Below are positions 25,314-37,509 of a stretch of DNA of 64,000 nucleotides, piece after piece. This stretch comes from Nocardioides massiliensis. GTDB lineage: Bacteria; Actinomycetota; Actinomycetes; Propionibacteriales; Nocardioidaceae. Position numbers and translations under genes: made by a program. Every line of letters begins with the position of its first letter. The stretch's first letter is position 1. The DNA lies in the NCBI RefSeq assembly GCF_030811215.1, contig NZ_JAUSQM010000001.1, positions 682,001-746,000 on the forward strand. Direction: 5' to 3'. The notes under the pieces are model-generated. The model saw only the letters and a list, made by a program, of their open reading frames with translations. It was not told the DNA's origin and searched no databases.

Positions 25314-27360
25314 CGTCGCTCGCCTCGACCTGGCCGGAGCGCGTGGCCTGGAGCAGGAGCGGCTCGACCCGGCGGCGGATCTCCTCGCTCACCTCCTCGA
25401 CCGGTCGGCGGGCATCGATCACGACGTAGTGCTCCGGCTTGGCGGCCGCCATGTGGAGGAACGCCTGGCGCACCCGCTCGTGGAACTCCAGCGACTCGCT
25501 CTCGATCCGGTCGCGCCCCTCGAACCGGGACATCCCCTCGGCGGGGTCGACGTCGAGCACGATGGTGAGGTGGGGCCGCAGGTCGCGGGTCGCCCAGCGG
25601 GCGACCTTCTCGATCTCGGCCTGCGGCAGGGCACGGCCGGCGCCCTGGTAGGCCAGCGTCGAGTCGACGTAGCGGTCGGTGATCACGACCTCGCTGCGGG
25701 CCAGGGCGGGGGCGATCACGGTGTCGACGTGCTCGGCCTTGTCGGCGGCATACAACAGCGTCTCCGTGCGGTCGGACAGGTCGCCGGTCTCGAGCGACAG
25801 CACGATCTCGCGCAACCGTCGCCCGACCTCCGTGCCGCCCGGCTGCCGGGTGAGGACCACGGCGTACCCCTCCTCCTCCAGCCAGCGGCACAGCCACTCG
25901 GCCTGCGTCGACTTGCCGCCGCCCTCGCCGCCCTCGAGCGCGAGGAAGACGCCCGTGGCGGAGAAGAGCCCAGGGCTGCCGCCGAAGGCGCGCCTCAGGT
26001 CGGTGCGCAAAGGGACTCCGGAGCGATCATCCATCTGACGGTAGGAGATGACACCGACAACGGTCATCAGGACGGCCGCGATCAACAGTGTCCATGCCGC
26101 GCCGTTGTAGACCAGCACGCGGTCGGTGTTGGGCAGCTGGATGCTGTGCGCCCCGATCAGCCCGGCCACGAGCGGGGCCATGGCCAGCACCACCGACAGC
26201 GCCAGACGGATCATGGACCCGACGAAGGCGAAGGTGCGGCCGCGGATCTCGTCGGGGACCTCGAGACCGAGCATCGTGTTGCCGGTGATCCACGCGACGC
26301 CGGCGGCGAAGCCGACCAGCACTGTGACCGCCGTGACGACCTCGAGGCTCTGCAGGGCCGCGAGCGGGAACAGCAGCAGCCCGGCGGTCGTCAGCGCGAC
26401 GCCGAACAACCGCCGGCGCGAGAGTCCCTGCAACAGCCGCGTGCCGCGCCACATGCCGAGGCCGAGACCGAGGAAGACCGCCGCGAAGAGCACGCCGTAC
26501 GCCGGATCGCCACCACCGAGGTCAGCGACGAACGTGCGCGCCAGCGCGATGACCACGCCGCCGGCGGCGAACGCACCGATGATGCCGACGACGAGGCCCC
26601 GCACCAGCGGCGTGCCGCCGACGTACTTCCAGCCGTCGACGACGACCTTCAGGGGGCTCTCGCCGGTCTCCCCTCCGGCCGGCCCACGTGGGATGTCGCG
26701 CAGGCGTGCGATGACGATGCCGGAGACGAAGAACGAGACCGCGTTGAACAGCAGCGCGAAGTCCACGGGGTCGGGGGCCAGCCACCCGAACGCGTAGTCG
26801 TAGAACTGGCTGCTGAGCGTCAGCGCGGTGAACAGCAGCGCGGCCGGGAGCGCGGAGCCGTACGTCGTCGCGAGGCTGATCTGGTTGGCCGCCTCGAGGC
26901 GCGCACGCGGCACGAGGTTGGGCACGGTCGCGTCCTTCGCCGGGCCCCAGACGAGGCTGACCATCTCGATCAGCACGGTCGCGACGAAGACCCACCACAG
27001 GCTGCCGACCAGCGGGATGGACAAGAAGAGGGCCGCGCGGACGTAGTCGCCCCAGATGAGCACCGTCCGGCGGTCGAGGCGGTCGGCGAACCAGCCCGCG
27101 ATGGGCCCCATCACCAGCGCCGGCAGCACCCGCATGAGGAGCACTCCGGCGATCGCGAAGTTGGCCAGGGCGTACTCGTCGGCTCCGCCGAGGACAGCGG
27201 CCAGCTCCCCGGACTGCTGGTTGGCGAGGGCGGTGAGCGCGAGCAGCCCGATCCAGTCGCCGAGGCTCGAGAGGCCCAGGCCGATCCACAGGTTGCGGAA
27301 GTCGCGGTACTTGAGGACCGCGGTCAGCGAGTGCGTCGAGGCAGCGCTGATCTCGGTCAC
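25306..27360 (-). CDS. tmk: MFS transporter-thymidylate kinase fusion
   Basis: The C-terminal third (about residues 470-684) is a complete dTMP kinase: FLALEGGEGGGKSTQAEW (P-loop), LTRQPGGTEVGRRLRE, and DRYVDSTLAYQGAGR with the DRY-type base-contact motif. It makes dTDP for DNA synthesis. The N-terminal about 440 residues form a major facilitator domain with about 10-12 membrane helices (YRDFRNLWIGLGLSSLGDW, PIAGWFADRLDRRTVLIWGD). The fusion is recurrent in actinobacteria. What the MFS part carries is unknown; a nucleoside or an unrelated lysolipid is possible. It is followed by holB with overlap and preceded by topA 16 bases away. Confidence 0.92.
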   Translation of the reverse strand: MTEISAASTHSLTAVLKYRDFRNLWIGLGLSSLGDWIGLLALTALANQQSGELAAVLGGADEYALANFAIAGVLLMRVLPALVMGPIAGWFADRLDRRTVLIWGDYVRAALFLSIPLVGSLWWVFVATVLIEMVSLVWGPAKDATVPNLVPRARLEAANQISLATTYGSALPAALLFTALTLSSQFYDYAFGWLAPDPVDFALLFNAVSFFVSGIVIARLRDIPRGPAGGETGESPLKVVVDGWKYVGGTPLVRGLVVGIIGAFAAGGVVIALARTFVADLGGGDPAYGVLFAAVFLGLGLGMWRGTRLLQGLSRRRLFGVALTTAGLLLFPLAALQSLEVVTAVTVLVGFAAGVAWITGNTMLGLEVPDEIRGRTFAFVGSMIRLALSVVLAMAPLVAGLIGAHSIQLPNTDRVLVYNGAAWTLLIAAVLMTVVGVISYRQMDDRSGVPLRTDLRRAFGGSPGLFSATGVFLALEGGEGGGKSTQAEWLCRWLEEEGYAVVLTRQPGGTEVGRRLREIVLSLETGDLSDRTETLLYAADKAEHVDTVIAPALARSEVVITDRYVDSTLAYQGAGRALPQAEIEKVARWATRDLRPHLTIVLDVDPAEGMSRFEGRDRIESESLEFHERVRQAFLHMAAAKPEHYVVIDARRPVEEVSEEIRRRVEPLLLQATRSGQVEASDDA

Positions 27361-27376
27361 GGGGTCACTCTAGGGC

Positions 27377-30118
27377 TCAGCCCTTCTTGGCCGCCTTCGT
27401 GGTGGTGGACTTCTTGGCGGCCGACTTCGTCGCCTTCTTCGCGGCCTTCTTCGTCGTCTTCTTTGTCGTCTTCTTCGCGGACTTCTTGCCGCCCTTCTTG
27501 GCCGGGCCCTTGGCCCGGCGCTCCGCCAGCAGCTCCGCCGCCCGCTCGAGGGTGACCTCCTCGATGGAGTCGTCCTTGCGCAGGGTGGCGTTGTATTCAC
27601 CGTCGGTGACGTAGGCGCCGAAGCGGCCGTCCTTGACGACGACCGGCTGCCCGGAGACCGGGTCGTTGCCGAGCTCCTTCAACGGTGCCGACGCCGCCGC
27701 CCGTCCGCGCTGCTTGGGCTGGGCGTAGATCGCCAGCGCCTCCTCCAGCGTGATCGTGAGCAGCTTCTCCTCGGTGTCGATCGAGCGGGAGTCGGTGCCC
27801 TTCTTGAGGTACGGGCCGTAGCGACCGTTCTGGGCGGTGATCTCGTCCCCGGACTCCGGGTCGACGCCGACGACCCGCGGCAGGCTCAACAGCTTCACCG
27901 CGTCCTCGAGCGTGACGGTCTCCAGCGACATCGACTTGAACAGCGAGCTCGTGCGGGGCTTGGCCGACTTCGGCGCGTCCTCGGGGAGCACCTCGGTGAC
28001 GTAGGGACCGTAACGGCCGTTCTTGGCCACGACCGGCAGCCCGGTGTCGGGGTGGTTGCCGAGCTGGGTCTCCTCGCCCGCCGGGTTGGCGAGCAGCTCG
28101 ACGGCCTTCTCGACGGTCAGCTCGTCGGGAGGCAGGTCCTCGGGCACGTTCGCCCGCTTGGCGTACGCCGTCCCGTCGTCGCCGGGGCCCTCGACGTACG
28201 GTCCATAGCGTCCGACGCGCAGGTGGATGCCGCTGTCGGGATCGCCGACAGCGAAGGTCGCCAGCTCCTTGGCGTCGATCTCACCGAGCTCGGTGACCAG
28301 CCGCTTGAGGCCCTCGACGTCGCCGCTGCCGAAGTAGAACTCCGCCAGCTCGGTGTTGCGGTCACGCCGGCCGGCCGCGATCTCGTCGAGCGCGGCCTCC
28401 ATCTGGGCGGTGAACTCGTACGACACCAGACGCGGGAAGTGCTCCTCCAGCAGGCGCGTGACCGAGAACGCGATCCACGCGGGCACCAGCGCAGTGCCCT
28501 TCTTGTAGACGTAGCCGCGGGCCAGGATGGTGCCGATGATCGAGGCGTACGTCGAGGGGCGCCCGATCTCGCGCTCCTCCAGCTCCCGGATCAGGGTCGC
28601 CTCGGTGTAGCGCGCCGGCGGCTTGGTCTCGTGCCAGGCCGCCTTGAGCGCCGCGGCGTTGACCGTGTCGCCCTCGGCGACGTTGGGCAGCCGCGACTCG
28701 CGGTCGTCGGCGTCGGCACCCGGCTCGTCGGTGCTCTCGACGTACGCCTTGAGGAACCCGTGGAAGGTGATGACACGCCCCGAGGCGGCGAACACGCAGT
28801 CCTCACCGGACGCCGCCTGCCCGCCGAGGCGGATGGACACCGAGCGGCCCTGGGCGTCCTTCATCTGGGAGGCGACGGTGCGCATCCAGATCAGCTCGTA
28901 GAGGCGGAACTCGTCGCCCGAGAGCCGGGTCTGCGCGGGCGTCTGGAACTGCTCGCCGGCGGGCCGGATGGCCTCGTGGGCCTCCTGGGCGTTCTTGACC
29001 TTGGAGGCATAGGTGCGGGGGGCGTCGGGGAGGTACTCCGCGCCGTACAGCTCACGCACCTGGTCACGCGCGGCGGCAACGGCCGACGTCGACAGCGTGA
29101 CCGAGTCGGTACGCATGTAGGTGATGAAGCCGTTCTCGTAGAGCCGCTGCGCGGTCTGCATCGTGCGCGAGGCGCTGAACCCGAGCTTGCGGGAGGCCTC
29201 CTGCTGCAACGTCGTCGTCCGGAACGGCGCGTAGGGCTTGCGCGAGTAGGGCTTGGACTCGACCGAGCGGACCTCGAAGGCGGTGTCGGACAGCGCCTGG
29301 GTCAGGGCCTCGGCGCGGGCGCGCTCGAGGTGGACGACCTCGCCCTTGGCCGAGCCCTTCAGCTCGCCCTGGGCGGTGAAGCTCGAGCCGGTCGCGACCC
29401 GGGAGCCGTCGACGGAGTGCAGCTTCGCGGGGAAGATCCGTTGCTCGTGGCCGCTACCGGCGTCGAAGGAGCCCTCAATGTCCCAGTACGACGCCACCCG
29501 GAAGGCGATCCGCTCGCGCTCACGCGCCACGACCAGGCGGGTCGCCACCGACTGGACCCGGCCGGCGGAGAGGCCGGACATGACCTTCTTCCACAGCACC
29601 GGGGAGACCTCGTAGCCGTAGAGCCGGTCGACGATGCGCCGCGCCTCCTGGGCCTCGACGAGGTCGTCGTCGATCTGGCGCGGGTTCTCGACCGCGTGCC
29701 GGATCGCCGGCTCGGTGATCTCGTGGAAGACCATCCGGTGCACGGGCACCTTCGGCTTGAGCTCGTCGAGCAGGTGCCAGGCGATGGCCTCGCCCTCGCG
29801 GTCCTCATCGGTGGCGAGGTAGAGCTCGGAGGCGTCCTTGAGCAGGCTCTTGAGCTTGGCCATGTGGGGCTTCTTGTCGCGCGAGACGACGTAGACCGGC
29901 GCGAAGCCGTTGTCGACGTCGACCCCGAGCCGCGCCCAGCTCTGGTCCTTGATCTTGGCCGGGATGTCGGCCGCGCTCTGCGGGAGGTCGCGGATGTGGC
30001 CGATGGAGGACTCGACGACGTACTCGTCGCCGAGGAAGCCGCCGATCTTGTTCGCCTTCGTCGGCGACTCCACGATCACCAGCTTCTTGCCGCCCTTGGC
30101 GGCGCTCTTGCTCGCCAC
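27377..30118 (-). CDS. topA: DNA topoisomerase I (type IA)
   Basis: TopA relaxes negative supercoils by cutting one strand through a 5'-phosphotyrosine. The GTG at 30118 gives a 913-residue protein that begins just before the Toprim domain (KLVIVESPTKANKIGGFLG). The catalytic tyrosine is in FITYMRTDSVTLS near residue 333. Instead of zinc fingers the C-terminus has repeated topo-I modules (NGRYGPYV and related units, residues about 590-850). It ends in a 45-residue Lys/Ala/Thr-rich tail, as in other actinobacteria, which binds DNA and raises processivity. The frame is open far upstream, but similarity starts at this GTG. Confidence 0.95.
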   Translation of the reverse strand: MASKSAAKGGKKLVIVESPTKANKIGGFLGDEYVVESSIGHIRDLPQSAADIPAKIKDQSWARLGVDVDNGFAPVYVVSRDKKPHMAKLKSLLKDASELYLATDEDREGEAIAWHLLDELKPKVPVHRMVFHEITEPAIRHAVENPRQIDDDLVEAQEARRIVDRLYGYEVSPVLWKKVMSGLSAGRVQSVATRLVVARERERIAFRVASYWDIEGSFDAGSGHEQRIFPAKLHSVDGSRVATGSSFTAQGELKGSAKGEVVHLERARAEALTQALSDTAFEVRSVESKPYSRKPYAPFRTTTLQQEASRKLGFSASRTMQTAQRLYENGFITYMRTDSVTLSTSAVAAARDQVRELYGAEYLPDAPRTYASKVKNAQEAHEAIRPAGEQFQTPAQTRLSGDEFRLYELIWMRTVASQMKDAQGRSVSIRLGGQAASGEDCVFAASGRVITFHGFLKAYVESTDEPGADADDRESRLPNVAEGDTVNAAALKAAWHETKPPARYTEATLIRELEEREIGRPSTYASIIGTILARGYVYKKGTALVPAWIAFSVTRLLEEHFPRLVSYEFTAQMEAALDEIAAGRRDRNTELAEFYFGSGDVEGLKRLVTELGEIDAKELATFAVGDPDSGIHLRVGRYGPYVEGPGDDGTAYAKRANVPEDLPPDELTVEKAVELLANPAGEETQLGNHPDTGLPVVAKNGRYGPYVTEVLPEDAPKSAKPRTSSLFKSMSLETVTLEDAVKLLSLPRVVGVDPESGDEITAQNGRYGPYLKKGTDSRSIDTEEKLLTITLEEALAIYAQPKQRGRAAASAPLKELGNDPVSGQPVVVKDGRFGAYVTDGEYNATLRKDDSIEEVTLERAAELLAERRAKGPAKKGGKKSAKKTTKKTTKKAAKKATKSAAKKSTTTKAAKKG

Positions 30119-30194
30119 TGCTGTCCTCTGCTCCCTCAGATCACCGCGGGGACCGACCGGTCCGCCGTACGCCGGACCAGGGGCCCGGGCGTCC

Positions 30195-31757
30195 TCACGG
30201 TAGCGCCTCGCCGTGGAGGTCCCCGCCGGAAGGCTCCAGGTAGCCCTCCTCGACCAGCTCGCGCACCTGCGGGAGGTACGCCGCGAGCACGCCCTCGACG
30301 TCGCGCTCGAGCAGGTGGGCCAGTGCAGCCAGGACCTGGTCGACGCTGAGCTCGCCGTCGCACGCACCGACCAGACCGGTGAGCACGGTGTCGACGGTGC
30401 GCGCTCGGCGCATCGCGCGCTGCTGGCGCAGCACGATCGTCGACGGGTCGCCGGCCCCCGGCGCGCCGTGGGTCTCCTGGACGACGTCCTCGCGGCGCAC
30501 CAGGTGCGCGGCGCGCAGGTCCGCGTCGGTCGTCGCCGCGAGCCAGGTGGCGCGACCGTGCCAGGCCTCGACCTCGGGACCGATGGGCTGTTCGACGTCG
30601 TGGTGCCACTGCTCGATGCGGCGTACGACGGGCTCGCCCCCGGCCGGTCGGCGCAGGTTGATCCACCCGAACCCGACCCCGGCCACCCCGCGCTGGTCGA
30701 GCCATGCGAGCCACGCGGCGTACCGGCGCTCGTAGTCGGCCACGTCGCCACCGGTGCTGGGGTGGTGCCCGGAGTCCTTGAGCCACAGCTCGACGTACTG
30801 GGCCGGGTCGAGAACCTCGCGCTGCACGACCCAGGCGGAGAGCCCCGTGTCCTCGATCCAGGACGCGATCCGCTCCTCCCACGCGCGGTCCGACGGCAGC
30901 TCCCAGTTGGCCAGGACCTGGCACCACCCGCCGGGGTTGAGGTAGGCCGACACCTCCCGCACGATCCGCTCGACCGCGCCGTCGCCCGGCATGCCGGAGT
31001 CGCGGTAGATGAGCAGGTCGGCGGCGTCGGTCGGGGGGCTGATCACGAACGGCGGGTTGGTCAGGACGAGGTCGAAGCGCTCACCGGCGACCGGCGCGAA
31101 GAACCCGCCGTCGCGCAGGTCCACCTCGACGGCGTTGAGCCGCGCGGTGAGCCCAGCCAGCGCCAGCGACCGGGCGGTGACGTCGGTGGCGACGACCCGC
31201 TGGGCGTGGGCGGCCAAGTGCAGCGCCTGGACGCCGCACCCGGTGCCGAGGTCGAGCGCGGCCCCGACCGGCGTCCGGACGGCCTGGTGGACCAGGGAGG
31301 TCGAGGCCGGGCTGATGCCGAGCACGTGGTCGGCGGCGACGGTGGTCGCGATGCCGTCCAGGCCGGGCGTGAGGTCGGAGAGGACCCACAGGTCGCGGGT
31401 GTCCTCGCCTTCGCTCGCGGCGTAGGGCCGCAGGTCGACCAGCGCCCGGACCCGGTCGCCCTCGTCGGCGACGATCCCCGCCTCGATCAGCGGGGCCAGC
31501 AGGGTGCCGAGGGCTTCGCCGGCGTCGGTGTGGGAGACCGGTCGCTGCATGAGCCACAGCTGCGCGAGCGTGCCCGCCGCGCCACCCGGGCCGGCGAGCA
31601 GTCCCGGGGTCGTCTCGTTGCGCTGCAGGGCGGCGTACGCCCGCTCGCCCAGCTGCTCCGTGATGCCGTCGACGGTGTAGCCGACCTCGGCCAGGCGGGC
31701 GCGCAGCGCCGTCAGCACGTCGTCGGTCAGCGGGTCGGTGAGGATCGGAGGAAGCAC
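30195..31757 (-). CDS. Class I SAM-dependent methyltransferase with N- and C-terminal extensions
   Basis: The GTG at 31757 gives 520 residues. The central part has a SAM-binding Rossmann region (ALDLGTGCGVQALHLAAH near residue 165) and the catalytic NPPF motif (FDLVLTNPPFVISPP near residue 230), as in enzymes that methylate amide or exocyclic nitrogens of RNA or proteins. N-terminal helices (about 1-130) and a C-terminal 200-residue domain are typical of a family conserved in actinobacteria next to topA. The substrate is unknown. Confidence 0.85.
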   Translation of the reverse strand: MLPPILTDPLTDDVLTALRARLAEVGYTVDGITEQLGERAYAALQRNETTPGLLAGPGGAAGTLAQLWLMQRPVSHTDAGEALGTLLAPLIEAGIVADEGDRVRALVDLRPYAASEGEDTRDLWVLSDLTPGLDGIATTVAADHVLGISPASTSLVHQAVRTPVGAALDLGTGCGVQALHLAAHAQRVVATDVTARSLALAGLTARLNAVEVDLRDGGFFAPVAGERFDLVLTNPPFVISPPTDAADLLIYRDSGMPGDGAVERIVREVSAYLNPGGWCQVLANWELPSDRAWEERIASWIEDTGLSAWVVQREVLDPAQYVELWLKDSGHHPSTGGDVADYERRYAAWLAWLDQRGVAGVGFGWINLRRPAGGEPVVRRIEQWHHDVEQPIGPEVEAWHGRATWLAATTDADLRAAHLVRREDVVQETHGAPGAGDPSTIVLRQQRAMRRARTVDTVLTGLVGACDGELSVDQVLAALAHLLERDVEGVLAAYLPQVRELVEEGYLEPSGGDLHGEALP

Positions 31758-31851
31758 GGCCGCGAGCGTACGTCGTACCCCGGTCCAGGCCGGGTCGACG
31801 GCCGGACTGTGTACACGAACTTGCGCGACACGCCGACGGGAACGTGTACAA

Positions 31852-31889
31852 GGTGCCAGTTTCACTACACGTGTAGCGAAACTGGCACC
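31852..31889. terminator. Long hairpin after hppA
   Basis: GGTGCCAGTTTC (31852-31863) pairs with 31878-31889, and inside this CTACAC pairs with GTGTAG, leaving only an A-C mismatch: almost a 38-bp palindrome. A second inverted pair, TGTACACG (31810-31817) with CGTGTACA (31843-31850), adjoins it. It lies 13 bases after the hppA stop on the minus strand. Confidence 0.65.
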
Positions 31890-31902
31890 CTGTAGCGGTT
31901 CG

Positions 31903-34311
<2,409 letters not shown>

Positions 34312-34641
34312 ATGGTCCTCCTCGTGCCCGCGCCGAGTGCCGAACGGCGACTCACCCGCCTGCAGCGTGGATGGACCCCGTCCCTGGCTCCCCGGGCGTG
34401 TGCCCGGGGCGGAGCGCCCGCACTCGACTGTGTGATGTGGGTTACTCCACCGGGCCGCACACTCTCACGCCCGTGCGGGGAACGGAAGCACTGTGGGTGA
34501 CGCGTGTCACACAGCGGACGCCGAAGCGCGCCGCCGCTCGCCCAGGATCGCGGGCGTGCGACGACGTGGTGCAGCGTCGAGAGCCTCAGCAGGAGGTCAC
34601 AAGGACCCCGAGCTCAGTCAGACAGGCTCAATCAGGCGGGC
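34312..34641. other. Gene-free stretch upstream of hppA
   Basis: 330 bases between the hppA start and the STAS gene stop, both on the minus strand. It must hold the hppA promoter and leader. The only clear structure is a perfect 8-bp stem with a GTGT loop at 34390-34409 (CCCCGGGC/GCCCGGGG), about 80 bases from the hppA start. No convincing ORF or RNA gene was seen. Confidence 0.6.
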
Positions 34642-34980
34642 TCACTCAGCAGCGAGTGCCGACTCCTGGCTGTCGTGGATCGTGAAGACCTTGGCCAGGC
34701 CGGTGATCCGGAAGATCTTGAGCAGCCGCTCCTGGGTGCAGATCAGCTGCATCGTGCCCTCGTGGCCACGGACCTTCTTCAGTCCGCCCACCAGGACGCC
34801 GAGGCCGGTCGAGTCGAGGAAGTCGACCTTCTCCATGTCGACGACGAGGTGGTACTTGCCCTCGGCGACGAGGTCGCTGATGGCATCCCGCAGCTTGGGC
34901 GCGGTGTAGACGTCGATCTCACCACCCACTTCGAGGATGGTGCGGCCTTCGCTCTCGCGGGCGTCGAGTGACAGGTCCAC
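34642..34980 (-). CDS. STAS-domain anti-sigma factor antagonist
   Basis: The 112-residue protein is a single STAS domain: [20 protein letters not shown] near residues 15-34 and [20 protein letters not shown] near 51-70. The serine in DSTGLG is the usual phosphorylation site. Unphosphorylated antagonists bind anti-sigma kinases and free sigma factors; SpoIIE-type phosphatases reactivate them. No kinase or sigma gene is adjacent. It is similar in layout to BldG of streptomycetes. It is divergent from the helicase gene. Confidence 0.92.
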   Translation of the reverse strand: MDLSLDARESEGRTILEVGGEIDVYTAPKLRDAISDLVAEGKYHLVVDMEKVDFLDSTGLGVLVGGLKKVRGHEGTMQLICTQERLLKIFRITGLAKVFTIHDSQESALAAE

Positions 34981-35108
34981 TCTCTACTCCTCCGTGTCTG
35001 GTCGCTCCCGTTGGGGGGCAGGCGGCCCCATCATTGCACCGTCGGCCCACACGGCTCCACCGGAGGTTCGCGCAACCCCCTGTCGGCGCGCTTTGTCACA
35101 CTGGATCG

Positions 35109-37457
35109 GTGCCCGGATCCTCTGCTCTCGCGGCCGTCCCGTCCGGGACGGTGGGCGAGCGCGTGCTCGCCCGCGCCGGGGACCGCGTCGTCCACCGCCG
35201 GGTGCTGCCGCCGCGTGCGGCGCGCGCCACCGACTGGCCCGCCTGGGTGCCGCCGACGTTGCGCACGGCGTACGCCGCCTGCGGGGTGCAGACGCCCTGG
35301 ATCCACCAGGCCGAGGCCATGGAGCACGCCCACGCCGGCCGGCACGTCGTCCTGTCGACGGGTACGGCGTCGGGGAAGTCGCTCGCCTACCAGGTCCCCG
35401 CGCTCACGGCCGTGCTCGAGGCCCGGCGGGCGCGCAACCGCCGCGGCGCCGGCGTGCTCTACATCGCGCCCACCAAGGCCCTGGCCCAGGATCAGCTCGC
35501 CGCCCTGCTCGCCCTCGACGTGCCCGCGTTGGCCGCGACGACGTACGACGGCGACACCCCGCGCGAGGCACGCACCTGGGCCCGCGACCACGGCGAGTTC
35601 CTGCTGACCAACCCCGACATGCTGCACCGCTCGCTGCTGCCCGGGCACGAGTCGTGGGCGAGGTTCCTCGGGATGCTGCGCTACGTCGTGGTCGACGAGT
35701 GCCACCACTACCGCGGCGTCTTCGGCGCCCACGTCGCCCACGTGCTGCGGCGCCTACGGCGGATCTGTCGCCTCTACGGCTCCGACCCGACCTTCGTGCT
35801 GGCCTCGGCCACCGTGGCCGAGCCCGCGACGTCGGCGTCGCGGCTGGTCGGCGCCCCGGTCCTCGCCGTCACCGACGACGGCTCGCCCCGCGGTCCGCTC
35901 ACCCTGGCGATGTGGGAGCCGCCCCTCACGCCGGGCCTCGGCGAGAACGGCGCCCCCGTACGCCGCCCGGCCGGCGCCGAGGCCGCCGACGTCCTCACCG
36001 ACCTGGTGGTCGACGGGGTCCGCACCCTGGCCTTCTCCCGGTCCCGGCGCGGCGTCGAGACCATCGCCCTGTCCGCGCAGCGCGCGCTCGCCGAGGTCGA
36101 CCCGGTGCTGCGCGGCCGGGTGGCGGCCTACCGGGGCGGCTACCTGCCGGAGGAGCGGCGCGCGCTCGAGCAGCGCCTGCGCTCGGGCGACCTGCTGGGC
36201 CTGGCGGCGACCAACGCCCTGGAGCTCGGCATCGACGTGTCCGGTCTCGACGCCGTGCTCGTGACCGGCTATCCCGGCACGCGCGCCGCGTTCTGGCAGC
36301 AGGTCGGGCGGGCGGGGCGGGGAGGGCAACAGGCCCTCGGTGTCTTCGTGGGCCGCGACGACCCGCTCGACACCTACCTCCTCGGCCACCCCGACGCCCT
36401 CCTCGGCGCCCCCGTCGAGGCGACGGTCTTCGACGTGGAGAACCCCTACGTCGTCGGCCCACACCTGTGCGCCGCCGCGCAGGAGGTGCCGCTGACGCCC
36501 GCCGACGTCGCGGCCTACGGCCCCACCGCGCACGACGCGGTCGAGGCGCTGGCCGGGGCCGGACTGCTGCGCTGGCGCGACCTGGCGAAGCGCCCGGGGT
36601 GGTACTGGACCGATCGCCAGCGCGCCTGCGACCTCGCCGACATCCGGTCCTCAGGTGGCGCGGAGGTCCGGCTGCTCGAGAGTGGGACCGGCCGGGTGGT
36701 CGGGACGGTGTCGGGCGCCGCGGCGCACGCCCAGGCCCACCCGGGCGCGGTCTATCTGCACGCCGGCGAGAGCTGGGTGGTCGACGAGCTCGACCTGGCC
36801 GACGGCGTTGCGGTCATGCACCGTGACGAGCCGACCCACACCACCACGGCCCGTGAGGTCACCGACATCACCATCCTCGACGTCCACGAGCAGGTGCGCT
36901 GGGGAGCGGCCACGGTCGCGACCGGCCGGGTGCGGGTCACCTCGCAGGTGGTGGCCTACCTCGTGCGCGACATCGCCTCGGGTGCCGTGCTCGCCGAGAA
37001 CCCGCTCGACCTCCCGCCTCGCGAGCTCGAGACCACGGCGGTGTGGTGGTGCCTGCCCGACGAGGTCGTCGCCGAGGCGGGCATCTCGGCGGTCGAGCTG
37101 CCGGGCGCGGTCCACGCCGCGGAGCACGCCGCGATCGGGCTGCTGCCCCTGTTCGCGACCTGCGACCGGTGGGACATCGGCGGCGTCTCGACGGCCCTGC
37201 ACCCCGACACCGCCATGACGACGGTGTTCGTCCACGACGGTCACCCCGGGGGCGCCGGGTTCGCGGAGCGCGGCTACGCCGTCGCGCCGGCGTGGCTGCG
37301 CGCGACCCGGGAGGCGATCGCGCAGTGCGGCTGTCCCGACGGGTGCCCGTCGTGTGTGCAGTCGCCCAAGTGCGGCAACGGCAACCACCCGCTCGACAAG
37401 GCCGCCGCGCTCGCGGTCCTCGACGTGTTGTTGGAGCACGCGCCGGTCGGGGTATGA
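35109..37457 (+). CDS. DEAD/DEAH-type helicase with DUF1998 C-terminus
   Basis: The 782-residue protein begins at GTG 35109. It has superfamily-2 motifs: STGTASGKSLAYQ (motif I, about residue 80), APTKALAQDQ (Ia), VVDECHHYRGVFG (II, DECH), LASATVAEP (III), LAATNALELGIDVSGLDAV (V) and QVGRAGRGG (VI). The C-terminal domain ends with a cysteine cluster, CGCPDGCPSCVQSPKCGNGN, that probably binds zinc. This is the YprA/MrfA-type group, linked elsewhere to DNA repair, and equals the helicase beside the tad locus in mycobacteria (Rv3649 position). Confidence 0.92.
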   Translation: MPGSSALAAVPSGTVGERVLARAGDRVVHRRVLPPRAARATDWPAWVPPTLRTAYAACGVQTPWIHQAEAMEHAHAGRHVVLSTGTASGKSLAYQVPALTAVLEARRARNRRGAGVLYIAPTKALAQDQLAALLALDVPALAATTYDGDTPREARTWARDHGEFLLTNPDMLHRSLLPGHESWARFLGMLRYVVVDECHHYRGVFGAHVAHVLRRLRRICRLYGSDPTFVLASATVAEPATSASRLVGAPVLAVTDDGSPRGPLTLAMWEPPLTPGLGENGAPVRRPAGAEAADVLTDLVVDGVRTLAFSRSRRGVETIALSAQRALAEVDPVLRGRVAAYRGGYLPEERRALEQRLRSGDLLGLAATNALELGIDVSGLDAVLVTGYPGTRAAFWQQVGRAGRGGQQALGVFVGRDDPLDTYLLGHPDALLGAPVEATVFDVENPYVVGPHLCAAAQEVPLTPADVAAYGPTAHDAVEALAGAGLLRWRDLAKRPGWYWTDRQRACDLADIRSSGGAEVRLLESGTGRVVGTVSGAAAHAQAHPGAVYLHAGESWVVDELDLADGVAVMHRDEPTHTTTAREVTDITILDVHEQVRWGAATVATGRVRVTSQVVAYLVRDIASGAVLAENPLDLPPRELETTAVWWCLPDEVVAEAGISAVELPGAVHAAEHAAIGLLPLFATCDRWDIGGVSTALHPDTAMTTVFVHDGHPGGAGFAERGYAVAPAWLRATREAIAQCGCPDGCPSCVQSPKCGNGNHPLDKAAALAVLDVLLEHAPVGV

Positions 37458-37509
37458 CACGCCCGACCCCTCCCGCGTTCCACCGCGGGCCTGCGCAAAG
37501 GAGCTCGGC

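Noticed and set aside
24556-27555. A 999-codon open frame on the plus strand
   Set aside because: It is antisense to holB and the MFS-tmk fusion; no recognisable domain and low-complexity Arg/Gln/Glu content.
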